A stretch of 64,000 nucleotides of DNA from Mortierella sp. BCC40632. Taxonomy: Eukaryota > Mortierellomycota > Mortierellomycetes > Mortierellales > Mortierellaceae. The stretch covers positions 248,001 to 312,000 of the forward strand of contig WAEK01000009.1 of the NCBI GenBank assembly GCA_011634665.1, in the 5' to 3' direction. Of this stretch, positions 24,327 to 36,070 are shown one piece after another (within the stretch, counting starts at the first letter, position 1; each line of letters starts with the position of its first letter). The position numbers were made by a program, and so were the translations under genes. Below the pieces are notes generated by a model. The model was not told the origin of the DNA and did no database searches. It worked only from the letters and a program-made list of their open reading frames with translations.

Positions 24327-27300
24327 ATGCAAAAATCCGTTACCGTCGTCTTCATTCCCTTGAGGCATTGCCTCATCCACCTTCCGGGAGCATGGGCAAA
24401 TGCACTGCTGGACCAGGGCAAGGTATTTTAGACTGACTGCTTCAAATGCAACGAGGAGGAATTCCGTTCATTGTTCTTGGACGAGAAATGACCTGCAAAC
24501 GGCCTTTTTTTTTTTTTTTTTTTTTTGGAAGGGAGAGAGAGAGAGAGAGAGAGAGAGAGTTCACTCGACTCACGGTTTTCGTTTTCGTTTTCGTTTTCTT
24601 TTTTTTATTATTATTCCTTTTCCTTTTCCTTTTCTTCCAACTCATATAGCTCGCACAGAACGTGGTGATGGAGTTATCATGGCAGGAAGGATCGACCAAG
24701 AAAACGTCCTATGTCGGCTGGAGCGGTAGCGCAGCCTCTACGGGAAGCTCTTCAGCAGCACCTCAAGCACATCGGCCGCCCGGTCTTGCCGGAGACACGA
24801 TCGAAATGGATCCACAGTTCGGACAGGCGATGGGGTTGAGGGCAGGCCAAAAGGTAAGGTTTTCTCTGGGACAAACCCTATTGCGGCCCGATCCGGGTCA
24901 CGCTCTTAAAAAGCTGCCCGCAATGTGGGAATTAATCCAATGGAGTGGAGTCCGATTGCACGGTATCACAGTCCTATGTGAAAAAAAGAGGTCCTATGAT
25001 CCTATGAATAACGAGAGCGTTCCCTTTCTTTGATCTGTAGGTCAGCATCGACTTTGTAAGGTCTGTTCAGGATGGGATTTCCGTCAACGTCGCCCCATAC
25101 TCCGAAGACGACTGGGAAATCCTTGTAAGAAAACGAATAGCCCCTGGCTTTCTTTGGGAACCGGTTCCGAGCAGGTTAAAAGGCATGCTATTTAACACTT
25201 TGACGTGTCCATACTACTCATTAGGAATTGCACGCAGGCTATGTGGAAGATCAAATGCTGAACCAGATCAGGATTCTATATCCCAACCAAATCTTCACAA
25301 TGTGGGTCAACGGACGCACGTTGGTTCGGCTTCGCGTCTGTAAGTTAACTGATCGGTCCCTCTGGAGTTTCCTCATAGTCATCCATGAGATCCTTGACAT
25401 GAATATTCACCAACACGTGGACTTGGCTCTCATTCTTTTTGATAGTGGACATTAACCCCACTGCACCCTGTGTGAAGCTGGGAGCCAATGCTGAAGTGAT
25501 TGTCGCACCCATGGTCCGCAGAGCAAATGGAGGACTCACCAAACCAACAGAAAACCAGGATCTCTCAGCACATGCCCAGCGGGTTACTCAGGCTCAATGC
25601 CTTCGTGTTTTAGCACTGGATGAGATTTCGGAAGAGCTTCGGACTAGTATCCCTGAGAGCGGACCATTCACAGTCCTGGTTCATCCAGATAGCTGGATCG
25701 AAGCCGATCTTACAAATCAAGATGTTCTCAAGATCACTAAAGTTGTACCACCCCATGCAGAAAAAGCAGCGGATGATGAGACCAGAGATCCTGAGGATTT
25801 GGCCGTCGGTTTGAACCCGATTTTCGTCAAGGCCGCACCATCCAACAATGTGCCACTTGGACATGTAGCCATCTCCAAGACTGTCCAGGACGCCCTGGAT
25901 ATCGAGAATTTCTCTATTGTCAGGTAACATTTTCCTGTTCTGCTCATGATAAGTTCAGATTGATTGTGTCCTATCTGAGGTATTAAGATGTGATCTGTTC
26001 GGCTACTCTAGACTCTCGGAAACGCATACCCGAGCCTCGCCACTGCCCAGTGTCACGCTCCGCCCAATCTCCACACCAGGAAGTACATCCACACCAGCGC
26101 CACTAAAGCTTCAACCCAAGTCAGCAAGCCATGATAGCAACAAAGCAGCCAAGTCAATGAACCTTGTTTCGATCTTCAGAGAATGGGCTGACTCATTACC
26201 AGATGATGACACTGTTTTCCTCTGCCATGGATCCCTTCTCAGCATCCCCTACCACGACTCTGTTCAGACATTTGCTGTCGTCTTTCCACCAACCTCTCTG
26301 CCACCGCCTCCAAACGGCTCACAGCCAGACGAAGGCAAGACCCGAAGCGAACCGGAAGCGTATAGCATGCATTCCAAAGCACAGCTGAGGCAACTCAAGG
26401 TTGAAATTGATGAACCGCAGGGGATTAGCTATGCATTTAAGAAGTGAGTTCTCTAGCCTGGACCAGACCTGAAAAGTGACATTACTAGCAAATATCAAAC
26501 TTGGCTTGACTTATGGATCCCCTAACCTCTACCTTTTTTGTTATGAATTGTTTTTATTCTAGGCCAGTGACTCATATCGTCGATACTCCTGCAGCATTGG
26601 GCGGTGTATCACAGGTCATGTCAAAGGCTGAAAAGTTCCTTTTGACCTGCCTTTCGAAGCTAGAGTTACGTGACGCGTTTTCTGTGCCTAACCTTGGAGG
26701 TTTTCTCCTCTGTGGACCCCACGGATCCGGCAAGACGGTCGTTGCCAGATCCATCATTCACCAGCTTGCCCAGAGATCAGATACCCTTGCCTGTAAGCAC
26801 GTGTGCAATATGCCATATTGCACTCATGACTTTGAGATATCAACATATGAGAACAGACGGTTAACTCTTGATCACATTTTATTAAATTTTCATGATTAGA
26901 TTGTGTGGAGATTAATTGTGCGGAATTTGCAGAGGACAGGATCCCAGTACTGATATCCAAGTTCCAGCAGTGGTTCGATACAGCAGCTTTCCACTCTCCC
27001 AGTATTCTCTTCCTAGAAGACCTTGATCGTTTGATCCCTGCTGAAGTGGAGCATGCAGACTCGTTCCGGTCACGTCAGATTGCTGAAGTGTTTTTGCAGA
27101 TTGCCACCCAAATGTGCAAACGTTTCGATCGTATTGCAATCGTGGCCACGGCTCAACAGCAGGTTTCTGTTCACCCCTCTTTGATCACGAGCCATTTGTT
27201 TAGCGAAATTGTTCGGTTGACGCCCCCAGGCAAGGTAGAGCGAAAGGAGATGCTTCAATGCTTGATGGAGACTGGACCTGCAATCTTGCAACGATCCTTG

Positions 27301-29254
27301 CCTGCTATTGATCTGGTCTCAGTGGCATCAAAGACAGAGGGTTACCTGGCAGCAGACCTAAAGGCATTCCTTGAGAGGACCGTTCATGAGGGAGCAGTAC
27401 GTAACATTGCTGCACAGACCGAGCATGTAAATCGTCAGGCTGATTCTGCTCAATCGGCTTCCGCCAAGGCAGTCATGAATGGAGTTGAATCTGAACAAGG
27501 AGTGCCCAACGGTGTTAACAACGGCAGCGACCATTCAGACGCGGACTCTTCTCTTGACTCTTCTGAGGACTTTATGCTTACTCAAGCAGATTTCTTGAAG
27601 GCTCAGGAAGGTTTCGTGCCCAGTAGTCTACGAGGTGTAAAGCTGCAGAGCTCCGCGACCAGCTGGCTGGATATTGGAGGATTGACAGAGACACGACGGA
27701 TCTTGCTCGAGACTTTGGAGTGGCCAACCAAGTATGCGTCGATTTTCTCGCAGTGTCCACTCAGATTAAGATCGGGTCTGTTGCTCTTTGGACACCCAGG
27801 ATGTGGCAAGACATTGTTGGCTTCCGCTGTGGCGAAGGAATGTGGGTTGAACTTTATCTCTGTCAAGGGACCAGAGTTGTTGAACAAGTACATTGGTGCC
27901 AGTGAAAAGAGTGTCCGTGATTTGTTTGAGCGAGCGCAGGCAGCCAAGCCCTGTGTCTTGTTCTTTGATGAGTTTGACAGTATCGCTCCCAAGAGGTAAT
28001 AGAAACAGAGTGCTTTGAATTAGGACGAAAGCATTTAAATCAGCACAGAATGCGCACTAATGACTGAATTTTCTTTTCTCTTGTTTGCTCATAATAGAGG
28101 ACACGACAGTACCGGAGTGACTGATCGTGTAGTGAATCAGATGCTAACGCAGATGGACGGAGCTGAAGGACTTGACGGTGTTTATGTTCTGGCAGCGACT
28201 TCAAGACCTGATCTGATTGACCCGGCACTCCTTCGACCTGGTCGTTTGGACAAGTCCTTGTTGTGTGGAATGCCCAATCTACAGGATCGATTCGATATCT
28301 TGTCGTGTCTTGCGCGCAAGATGGAGTTGGCAGAAGATGTAGACCTAATGGAGTGTGCCCGACGAACCGAAGGTCTGACGGGTGCCGATCTGCAAGCGAT
28401 TCTTTACAATGCCCATCTTGAGGCGATCCGAGTGGCAATCGAGAAGGATGAAGCGATCAAAAAGGAGAGACAAAACAATGGAACTGGATCGTCATCACCA
28501 ACAGTGGGTGCTGCTAGCTCTAGTACAGACTCGGGAGCAAGTCGTGGGGATAACAAGATGGTCCGATTTGTGAGTCTCGGAGGCAAAGGCTTTGGAGCTG
28601 GCAAGGCAAGCCAAAAGGCTAACTTGACCCTTGCAGAGCGCGGACAAATCTCACAGCGAGTAAGTTTTCTTTTTCTGTCTGTCTCTTTATCTCTCGTGTA
28701 TGAGCAAGAGCCACCTGATATTAACTGCGCTCGATTTTATTCATCCAGCTCAACTTGATTGCTAAAGGCATCGGCGCATCAAGAGAGGCAGCAGCTGCGA
28801 TGTCGTCTGCTGGAGATAGTGAAGGAAATTCTGACGCTAATGGAAAGACACAGGACAAGGGATCGCGCCCGGTCATCACTACAGCCTATCTGGAAGTTTC
28901 AATGAAGAGTACACGGTCGTCGATCACCCCAGAAGAAAGCCTTCGACTTGATCTCATGTACGTAACTTGTTCAGCTGCCTTTGAGGACTCGAAAGCGGAC
29001 ACATGCTCTTTTTGTCTCAGTGACCATTTTTTTCTCTTTTTTTCTTTTTCGTTTTGCTGTTTGCTTGTCTGGTGGAGAACATGGTCAATTACCGTTAAAC
29101 GTTGCTTTGCTTACCTATTCTCACTCTTTTTTTTTTTTTTTTTTTTTTTTTTTCTTCTTCTTCACAGTTACAAGTTTTTTTGGGTGATCGCACGGGCGAA
29201 ATGAAGAATGGGACGGGATCACACGAACTTGGTCAGCGTGCCACGCTTGCTTGA
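24327..29254 (+). CDS. PEX1: Peroxisome biogenesis AAA+ ATPase Pex1
   Basis: With Pex6 this forms the double-ring ATPase that extracts ubiquitinated Pex5 from the peroxisomal membrane. Exons: 24327-24422, 24650-24853, 25041-25124, 25225-25339, 25446-25923, 26012-26443, 26563-26792, 26900-27995, 28098-28659, 28749-28961 and 29168-29254, giving 1198 residues in frame. The N-terminal domain has [11 protein letters not shown] and YVGWSG, typical of Pex1 N domains. D1 has Walker A GPHGSGKT and a Walker B-like [11 protein letters not shown]2 has [28 protein letters not shown] and the arginine-finger region [21 protein letters not shown], so D2 carries the intact hydrolytic site. The C-terminal tail ends [14 protein letters not shown]; the last junction uses donor GTAACT at 28962, which reads better than GTACGT four bases earlier. 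An AATAAA follows 31 bases after the stop. Confidence 0.96.
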
Positions 29255-30372
29255 GTAAACATATAAAGGGCGGGAGCTAGAGCCAATAAACTATTATAAA
29301 CAAAGGATATTAAAAAAATTGACACCACTGAACCTGGTACGTACCACAAACAGGGACGGAGCCCTTTTTTTTTTTTTTTTTTGCGCTATACACACAAAGA
29401 GGCTACCCATGATACGCACAAACACACACACACACGCACAAAAAAAGTACCAACTGCACCGATAGAGGGAAAAGATCCGAGCGAGAAAGCGCGTGATCAA
29501 TGAAAGGGAAGGGGAGTGTGCGGCAAAGTGGGAGGGCAGCTTTGGTTTTTGTTGATACCGGGACAGGGAGAGATAAGAAAAAAAAGTAAGGGAAGGAGTA
29601 GTGGGTGAGGGGGGAAGGAGGGACGACGGACAAAAAAGCAAATGCGAAATGTGGAGAGAGGGTTGTTTCTCTCTCTCTCTCTGCCTTTCCGCATGAATCA
29701 AAGACATCCAATGCATGCACTGCGTGCACACGCGCTCATCATCACTGACCTCTCCCTCTCCTTCTCTCTACTCTATCAGAGGCGTCCTTTTGACTGGGCG
29801 AGATCAATAGGGTTTAGTTTCTTCTCCAATGCGCGTGCCCCCGCCTTACTGGGCCGAGACAAAAAAAAAAAAAAAAAATGCCATTCGTCTTTCCCACCCA
29901 TAGAATGAAAAGCCTCAACCCGATGGGCAGCCTCGATATATACCAGACAGGGTAAAGGTGAAGAAGTTCAAATAACTTTTTATTATTGATCAGCAAGACT
30001 GAGCGTGTGAAAGGAGAGAGAGGAGGATGGAAGGGAAGAGGGCAGAAGAGGCGAAAGGAGGACTAAGAAGAAGAAGAAAAAAACGGGTCGAGAGAAAGAA
30101 AGAGAGAGAGAGAGAGAGGAAAAGGCTATAGAAACAGGATCATATGTACAGGACGAGGATTGAGGGACAAAGAGAGAAGAGCAGTAGAATATCAGCGGGT
30201 GTCTGCAATGAGATCACCGACCCATTCGAGATATCGGACTCAGGCCAAAGGCCCAAGAGAAAGAGAGAGGAGAGTGTGCGAGTGAGAAGAAAAAGACAGA
30301 GAAGCAAAGATATTGGGATAGAGAAGACCTGCGCCTTTTTTTTTTTTTTTTTTTTTTTTTCTCGCTCCCTAT
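29255..30372. other. Convergent spacer PEX1 / cysteine-rich gene
   Basis: 1.1 kb with T runs (29366-29382, 30336-30360), a short CA repeat (29420-29434), an A run (29861-29878) and GA-rich stretches (30085-30120). The open frames are low complexity. No gene is seen. Confidence 0.45.
29285..29290 (+). terminator. AATAAA polyadenylation signal of PEX1
   Basis: A perfect AATAAA starts 31 bases after the PEX1 stop codon, in the PEX1 orientation. Confidence 0.5.
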
Positions 30373-30882
30373 TTAGCAGGAGCAGTCGTAGCTACATCCA
30401 CAGCCAACCCCAGATCCCCGACAGTCGCATGCAGTCGAGTGTTGAACAAAGATCCGCTCGCTGTTGCTATATTCCATCGAGGCCCTACGTTGGTGGGGAC
30501 GAATGCCAGCTCCGAACCCTGCGGGAGCACCCTTGGGCGAGATCGAGGGCGGGGACGACCCTGTTGAACTATTCATGGTGCCATTGAGTCCAAGTCCACC
30601 TGGGCCAGTGGAAGAAGTACGACGAGTGATAAAGGTCCGTTGCGGCGTTGAGGCCGAGGTAGAGGTAGCAACACTGGCTTGGACACGGTCTGGGGCAGGA
30701 CCAGCACCTCCCAGGGGTGTGGACTCTTGGATAGCAGAAAGCTGCTGTTGATTTGGAGCTCGATAACGGGCACAGTCCTCACAGTTGCAACCAGAGAAAC
30801 CGGCGTCGTTCGACTGACCCGATAGAGAGACTGTGTTGTGATTGAAGGATGAATGGATGCAGGTTGGGTAAAAGTCTGTCAT
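30373..30882 (-). CDS. Small protein with cysteine-rich ends (hypothetical)
   Basis: Not recognised. A single exon of 169 residues starts at ATG 30882 and ends at 30373. The N terminus contains GCNCEDCARYR and the extreme C terminus a dense cluster (CDCRG, then GCGCSYDCSC), while the roughly 100 residues between are Ser/Thr/Pro/Gly-rich with HQRRASME near the end. No signal peptide or membrane segment is obvious. CxC and CxxC clusters at both ends suggest metal binding or disulphide formation; a zinc or copper role is speculation. The frame is clean and the composition protein-like, unlike neighbouring repeat-driven frames, so it is probably a real gene. It faces PEX1 and stands divergent from the SET-domain gene. 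Confidence 0.65.
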   Translation of the reverse strand: MTDFYPTCIHSSFNHNTVSLSGQSNDAGFSGCNCEDCARYRAPNQQQLSAIQESTPLGGAGPAPDRVQASVATSTSASTPQRTFITRRTSSTGPGGLGLNGTMNSSTGSSPPSISPKGAPAGFGAGIRPHQRRASMEYSNSERIFVQHSTACDCRGSGVGCGCSYDCSC

Positions 30883-32331
30883 TGTTGCTTTCGATCTGCT
30901 CAGTTCTTTTTTTTTTTAAAGAGGAGGTTGTGTAGAGCAAGCTATGAGCTGAATGAAGATGGGAGGAGGGTGATAGTATCGACGAAAAGAAGTGCTCGAG
31001 GCAGACTTCGGGGGCTCTATAAAGGAGGCTAAAAAAAAGAAAAAAGAAAAAAAAGCTGTCACTTTTCCTTGGACTGTTTTTTTTTTTTTTTTTACATTCT
31101 TTCTCAGGAAACAGGGTTGCAATGTGCCTTGAACACAAATGCCACAGGCCAAGTGATGTTCTCTCGAAACAACCCTTCCCCCTTTATGAACACAGGATCG
31201 TTTTTTTTTTGTAGATGACAACGAATAAGACAAAGACTTGGATAGACTGCCTGCTCATCAGTCCGTTGTCAATCTTGGGTATTGGCTAGACCTTGCTGCA
31301 CCCATCAGCCCTACTCGGCTCTCTCATGAACAGGTAGGAACAGGCGCTACTCCCTGGCTCAAGCTTACTCAATACAAATCCCATTTTTGAAGCACCTTCT
31401 CAGACTGGTCTGAAAGTTGAGCGTATAGAAGGATTGGAAAGTCCTTTAGAACAATGCTCATGGACGACTGTGTTTGTGTTCTACACAGACACACAATAAA
31501 GGGGGGGAGGGGGTTGTCCCGCAGCACTCATGCCAGAAGAATTTCCACCTCTCTGTCCCACAGCTCTGGAGTGACAGTTTGGCCTTGGTCTTTGCCCAAT
31601 TGAAGGACTTTCAAAAAGAAAAAATCAAGTCACACCTCCTGAGAGGGAAAGTTTGCGGATGTCGCCTCTGTTTGTTGGACAGGAAATCAAACGTTCTTGG
31701 CAATTCACTTACCTTCCGAGTACTCATTGGGGACTAGAACCGATCCCAACGGAAAACAGTAGATCCAGAGAGATGCCGATTCATTTTGGAGACTTCTTGA
31801 GACGCTGATGTCTGACACATTTGTGTATCCCAGGGGAGCAAGTGGTCGGGAAATCGTGAGAGCACAGCGTCCTTCTTTCTCTTGGGTGCATGGGCCGCCA
31901 GCAAAAAAAACGGCTACTCAAAAGACCTGTCTAGTCATCATTACTGCATTGCATTGTCTATTGGTCGAACCCTCTCTTTGAGACTCAGTAGAGTGTGGGA
32001 AAGTAATGTGGTTACAGTTCCCGGACCTGCGATTGTTTGGGCATGCATTCGTTCGTCCCGCGCCGTTGCATGAAACCCCCATTGGTTGATCCTGGCCAGA
32101 AGTTTCCCGCTGGTCAAGGTATTTAAATATCCAAATGCCCTGCACTTCCAGAAAACACTCTTTTTGACCCATCTCTCACTCGTCACCAACCCCTCGACAC
32201 CATCGCCTCAGTACGATTTCTGTTCAAGATCCCAAGCTCACATCCAAGTAAACCAGAGAGAGGAAGGCCCACGAAAAGATCAAGGATTCTACCAAACTTT
32301 GGCTTCAGTCTATCCAGCAATACTTTCCACA
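30883..32331. promoter_or_regulatory. Divergent region between cysteine-rich gene and SET-domain gene
   Basis: 1.45 kb with both presumed promoters. There are A/T runs near 31032-31056, 31078-31093 and 31200-31210, and a G run near 31500-31511. A TATTTAAATA box at about 32120 lies 210 bases before the SET gene start. No further gene could be supported; a frame at 31474-31737 lacks any recognisable feature. Confidence 0.45.
32120..32129 (+). promoter_or_regulatory. TATA-like element of the SET-domain gene
   Basis: TATTTAAATA about 210 bases before ATG 32332. It is a plausible TATA box; the distance implies a long 5' UTR of about 180 bases. Confidence 0.45.
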
Positions 32332-32883
32332 ATGTCTCCCAAACTCGTGCCCAACTCTGAGGAATCTATGGTGCTACCCATCGAGCAAAGGAGCTTTCCT
32401 TGCAAAACGCTCCTCAATGCAATGCCTGCCAGTCGCCCATACCCCAGCCAAGCGCTCAAAGTTTCATTCGGCAAAGGTCTTTTTGCTACCGAGGATTGCC
32501 CCAAAGGCACCATTGTCGAGAGATTTGAAGGACCAGCTCTCGAGTACTCTGAGCTTGGACTCGAGGACACTCGCCATGCACTCAACTTCCTCCATGAGGG
32601 CAAATGGAAATGGATGGTCTCATCCACACCTGCCATATATGCCAACCATGGCTGCGCTCCTAATGCCACGATCAATTCAAGACAGGAGATTGAGGCGATC
32701 CGACCGATCAAGGCTGGAGAAGAGATTCTGTTCATTTACAATACTGGCACCAGTGAGGATCTGTGGGACCCTTCGTGGACATTTGAGTGCAAGTGCGGAG
32801 CCAGGAAATGCATGGGTTTGGTAGATTCGTATCGCTCGTGGGTGCCAGAGTACAATGATGACCCCACAATCGAGGCGATTTGA
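32332..32883 (+). CDS. Short SET-domain protein with post-SET cysteines
   Basis: An intronless gene of 183 residues from ATG 32332 (ACAATGT context). The reading frame is open further upstream but has no ATG there. The SET fold is recognisable: GKGLFATEDCPKGTIVE (N-terminal SET strand), YANHGCAPNATI (the NHxCxPN pseudoknot core), IKAGEEILFIYN (GEEI plus catalytic-type Tyr), and the post-SET-like CKCGARKCMG (CxCx4C) near the C terminus. The domain occupies nearly the whole protein, with no partner domain, so substrate choice (histone or other lysine) cannot be inferred. The single exon stands out among neighbours with many introns and might mean retroposition or transfer; that is only a suggestion. 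Confidence 0.85.
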   Translation: MSPKLVPNSEESMVLPIEQRSFPCKTLLNAMPASRPYPSQALKVSFGKGLFATEDCPKGTIVERFEGPALEYSELGLEDTRHALNFLHEGKWKWMVSSTPAIYANHGCAPNATINSRQEIEAIRPIKAGEEILFIYNTGTSEDLWDPSWTFECKCGARKCMGLVDSYRSWVPEYNDDPTIEAI

Positions 32884-33419
32884 TCAAGAGTCAACGATCC
32901 AACGCCCGGGGGCATGTCGATCCTCGCACAGCACCTGTAGATCTCTGTATCAATTTATCAAACTATTCATTTCTTCCCTAGTGCCTTAGGCAAACGCGAC
33001 ACTGCACTCTACTAATTAGATAAAGGAAGAACTTAACTTTGATTACTTCAGCGCCCCGTTGCTTCCTTGGCCTCTGCGCTCACCGCCTTCTGGCTCACAC
33101 AAGTACAGTACGTGCTTTTTTGCCACGCAGAGCAGAGAGCCATGTCCACTGGCAGAGATGTCTCCTTTTTTGGACCGAACGAGAGACATGTATTGGATCC
33201 CCGTTGGTAGAAAGGGGGCAGAGAGCGAGCCCTTTTTTTTTTTTTTTTTTTTTTTTCTTACAAGACGATGAGGGGCTCATCACCCTTTGTTCATGGTTTC
33301 CTGAATCTGACTCTGTCTGGGCTGAAGAGTTGCAGCATCAAAACAACGCTAGGATAAACGTCATTCCTTTCGCTATTGAGGTCGAGGATCTATTCCGTTT
33401 CTAAAATTGTATACTGTAG

Positions 33420-33477
33420 GCCCTGTCCTGCCCTGTCCTGTCCTGTCCTGTCCTGCCCTGCCCTGCCCTGCCCTGTC
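33420..33477. repeat. CCTGT/CCTGC pentanucleotide tandem repeat
   Basis: About eleven copies of a 5-base unit, a mix of CCTGT and CCTGC, are directly visible. It is a minisatellite-like array with no coding potential. Confidence 0.85.
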
Positions 33478-34167
33478 AAGGCGATGCGATTCAAGGGGGA
33501 GGAAAAGGGAGAGGCAGGTGCTCAATGCTTGACCACCGCAGTACTTTAAATAGATTTACAGAGATGAACGTTGTTGGATAAACTCTGTCATGACATCTAG
33601 ACGTGGAAGAGAACATGGCTGAACCCGAGGGGCATCGCTGACAAGGTGCTCTTCCTAGGCTTTATGAGATCCTATCTTCAACACCAAAAGAGGCTTGGGA
33701 AAGAAATGCCATATATCCACCTTCCCAATCCCTATTCAGGAACGATCTCACCAAATGGATGACTTGTAATTGAATGGACCTCTCAGGCCCAAGACCACTA
33801 CGTCGGTGGACCGAGGGCTATTCTTATTAAGACAGCTGGTACCAGCTTTTATCCGAGAATAAAAAGGCCCAGTAGGAGTTAAAAACAGAATTGCGTTGAG
33901 TGGGAAGGGGAGGTACGCCACTCGACTCGGGTACTGTGCGGGCCTGTGTCAGTACGCCGAGCTGGCACTAGTTTTGCCGGACGACTGGTTGTCGCGGCGT
34001 CTGCGATATGCCAGGGTAAGATATGAGGAGGGAGAGAAATAAGGAGAGAAGAGCAAGACAGCCCTAGACCAAATCGATTCGCTACACGGCCGCAGCGCCC
34101 CCTCTGCTCTTTTTTCCTGCAACAGCATCCATCGGACTCGAGTGGTCCCAGGGGAATTCTGATCCGC

Positions 34168-34173
34168 TATAAA
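34168..34173 (+). promoter_or_regulatory. TATA box of the chitin deacetylase gene
   Basis: TATAAA 155 bases upstream of ATG 34323, followed by a pyrimidine-rich leader. Good match and spacing. Confidence 0.6.
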
Positions 34174-34322
34174 GAGGACGCCATCGTTGCTCTAGTCTCT
34201 TTTTTTTTTTCATTGACTCTTCTTTCTCATCCATTCTACGGCTATCATCCCATCGTCCCGTTCATTCTTTCTTCTTCTTCTTCTTCCTCCTCCTTTCAAA
34301 CTCACGTTTTCACACCATCGCC

Positions 34323-35173
34323 ATGCTTGCCAGACAACTGTCCCTGGCGTCGACACTGATGGCCTTTGCCAGCGTCGCCTTTGCAGCTTCGTCCACGACT
34401 TCTGCCGCCGCACCAAAGTCCACCGCAGTAGTTCCACCCCCAGTCATCCCACTCCCACCTTTCAGCGGTACTTTCAAGAACACGTACCCACCCTTGTTTG
34501 CAGTTGCACCTACGAACACGGCACTGGTCAAAGAATGGATGGCTGCTATCAATATGACCGCTGTTCCCAACTTCCCCATTGTCCCTTTCAACACGAATGG
34601 CGACCCCAAGAGTCCAAATTCCGTCCCGGCTGAATCTTGCGACTGGACAATCACCAACTGCATCAACAAAGATATTGTCAAGTGTCCACTTGGCGTTTGG
34701 GGCTTGACGTATGACGATGGACCAACCGAGTTTAGTGAGCAGCTCTATGATGAGCTGGACAAGACAGACCAGAAGGCAACTCTCTTCTACATTGGTTCGA
34801 ATGTAGTCCAGAACTGGAAAGCAGCTCAGAGGGCCTGTGGAGCAGGTCATCAGATTGCTGTCCATACATGGTCGCACCAACCTTCGACCAGTCTGACCAA
34901 CGAACAATTCGTGGCCGAAGTCAAATACACCGAGTTGGCGATCAAGGAGCTTTGCGGCTTCACGCCCCGATACTTCCGAGTAAGTCCCACTGCCACTCTT
35001 TTCCTCCTTTTTTGTCTCTTTGACGACTCCCCCCCTTTGCTCTGAATGGTATGAGGAGGTTATTCCGGTGCAACAGAGTCGACATGAGAGCCCTCTCACT
35101 TTGGCAGATGTCCAACAGCACAGAGTCATCCAAATATATCCGAAAAAAAAAATGGCGCGTGCATCTTTTTCTG

Positions 35174-35238
<65 letters not shown>

Positions 35239-36070
35239 CGCCACCCCCAACCCAACGCCTTTGCTCGACCTTGTCTAGCCTCCCTATGGTATGTCTGTGC
35301 TCTCACCTCGATGTGGTCTCCCTCCTTGAACGACATGACACTGTTCTAACTCTCGTACGCCAACCCTCTCTATCTCTCTATCTCTCTCTCGCAAATAGGT
35401 GACATTGATAACCGCATCCGTGGCCTTCTTAGCCAGATGGGCTACACTTCAGTTATTTGGGACCTTGACACCGACGACTGGCAGATGGCCCCTGGTGTAA
35501 GCCCCTCTCCGCCTGAATATTACCCAAATGTCCTCTCTTTTTTTTCTATCCATTCAGCACGCTCGCATCATCTCACACCCATCCATCTACTTTCTTATTC
35601 AAAAATAGGGCACTCGAACTATGACCCAAGTAAATCAGGACTTTGACAAATGGATTGCCGCTGCATCCAACGACACCGATGGCCATATCTGTCTCGAACA
35701 TGAGCTCTACCAGAACACAGTCAATGCTGCTATCGCTAACCTTCCCAAGATCCAAAAGACATGGAAGGCCATGCCCGTGTCTGCATGTGTGAACGATCCT
35801 CACCCTTACCATGAGCAGAACATTACGCTTGCTACTATGGATGGCAAGGCCCAGACTGGAGCCAATGTCAACAATGCAACGACGACGACTCCAGGTGCCA
35901 ACTCTACTAACAGCAATAGCAAAAACAATGGCACTGCCTCGGGGGCTGGACCCTCGAATGCAAATGCAGGCAAGAACGGCACGTCGGGTGCGAGTGCTCT
36001 TGATTCAACCAAGTCAGGCGCTGCCACTATGGCAATTGCCGCTCTCTCAATGATATTGACAGTGCTTTAA
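34323..36070 (+). CDS. Chitin deacetylase (CE4, NodB domain), secreted and GPI-anchored
   Basis: This enzyme deacetylates chitin to chitosan in the cell wall. Exons 34323-34979, 35279-35288 (10 nt), 35399-35496 and 35609-36070, total 408 residues in frame. A signal peptide occupies about residues 1-21. The NodB motifs appear in order: TYDDGP (motif 1, metal and catalytic Asp), HTWSHQ (motif 2, metal His), RPPYGDID (motif 3, spanning three exons), WDLDTDDW (motif 4) and CLEHELYQ (motif 5 His). All catalytic residues are therefore intact. The C terminus is an Asn/Ser/Gly/Thr-rich stalk ending in a hydrophobic GPI-type signal. Intron 1 carries a long CT repeat (35177-35234). Chitosan-rich walls are typical of Mucoromycota, which fits the lineage guess. 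Confidence 0.94.
35177..35234. repeat. CT dinucleotide repeat in intron 1 of chitin deacetylase
   Basis: Nearly perfect CT repeat of about 58 bases upstream of the 10-nt exon. It could act as an extended polypyrimidine tract for that exon's acceptor at 35278; that role is inferred. Confidence 0.85.

Larger units (their letters stand above)
32884..34322. other. Intergenic region upstream of chitin deacetylase
   Basis: 1.44 kb. It contains a T run (33233-33256), a pentanucleotide array (33420-33477), and largely unique sequence to the chitin deacetylase promoter. No supported gene. Confidence 0.45.

Noticed and set aside
31474..31737. Frame of 87 codons upstream of the SET gene
   Set aside because: No domain, and no support beyond being open.
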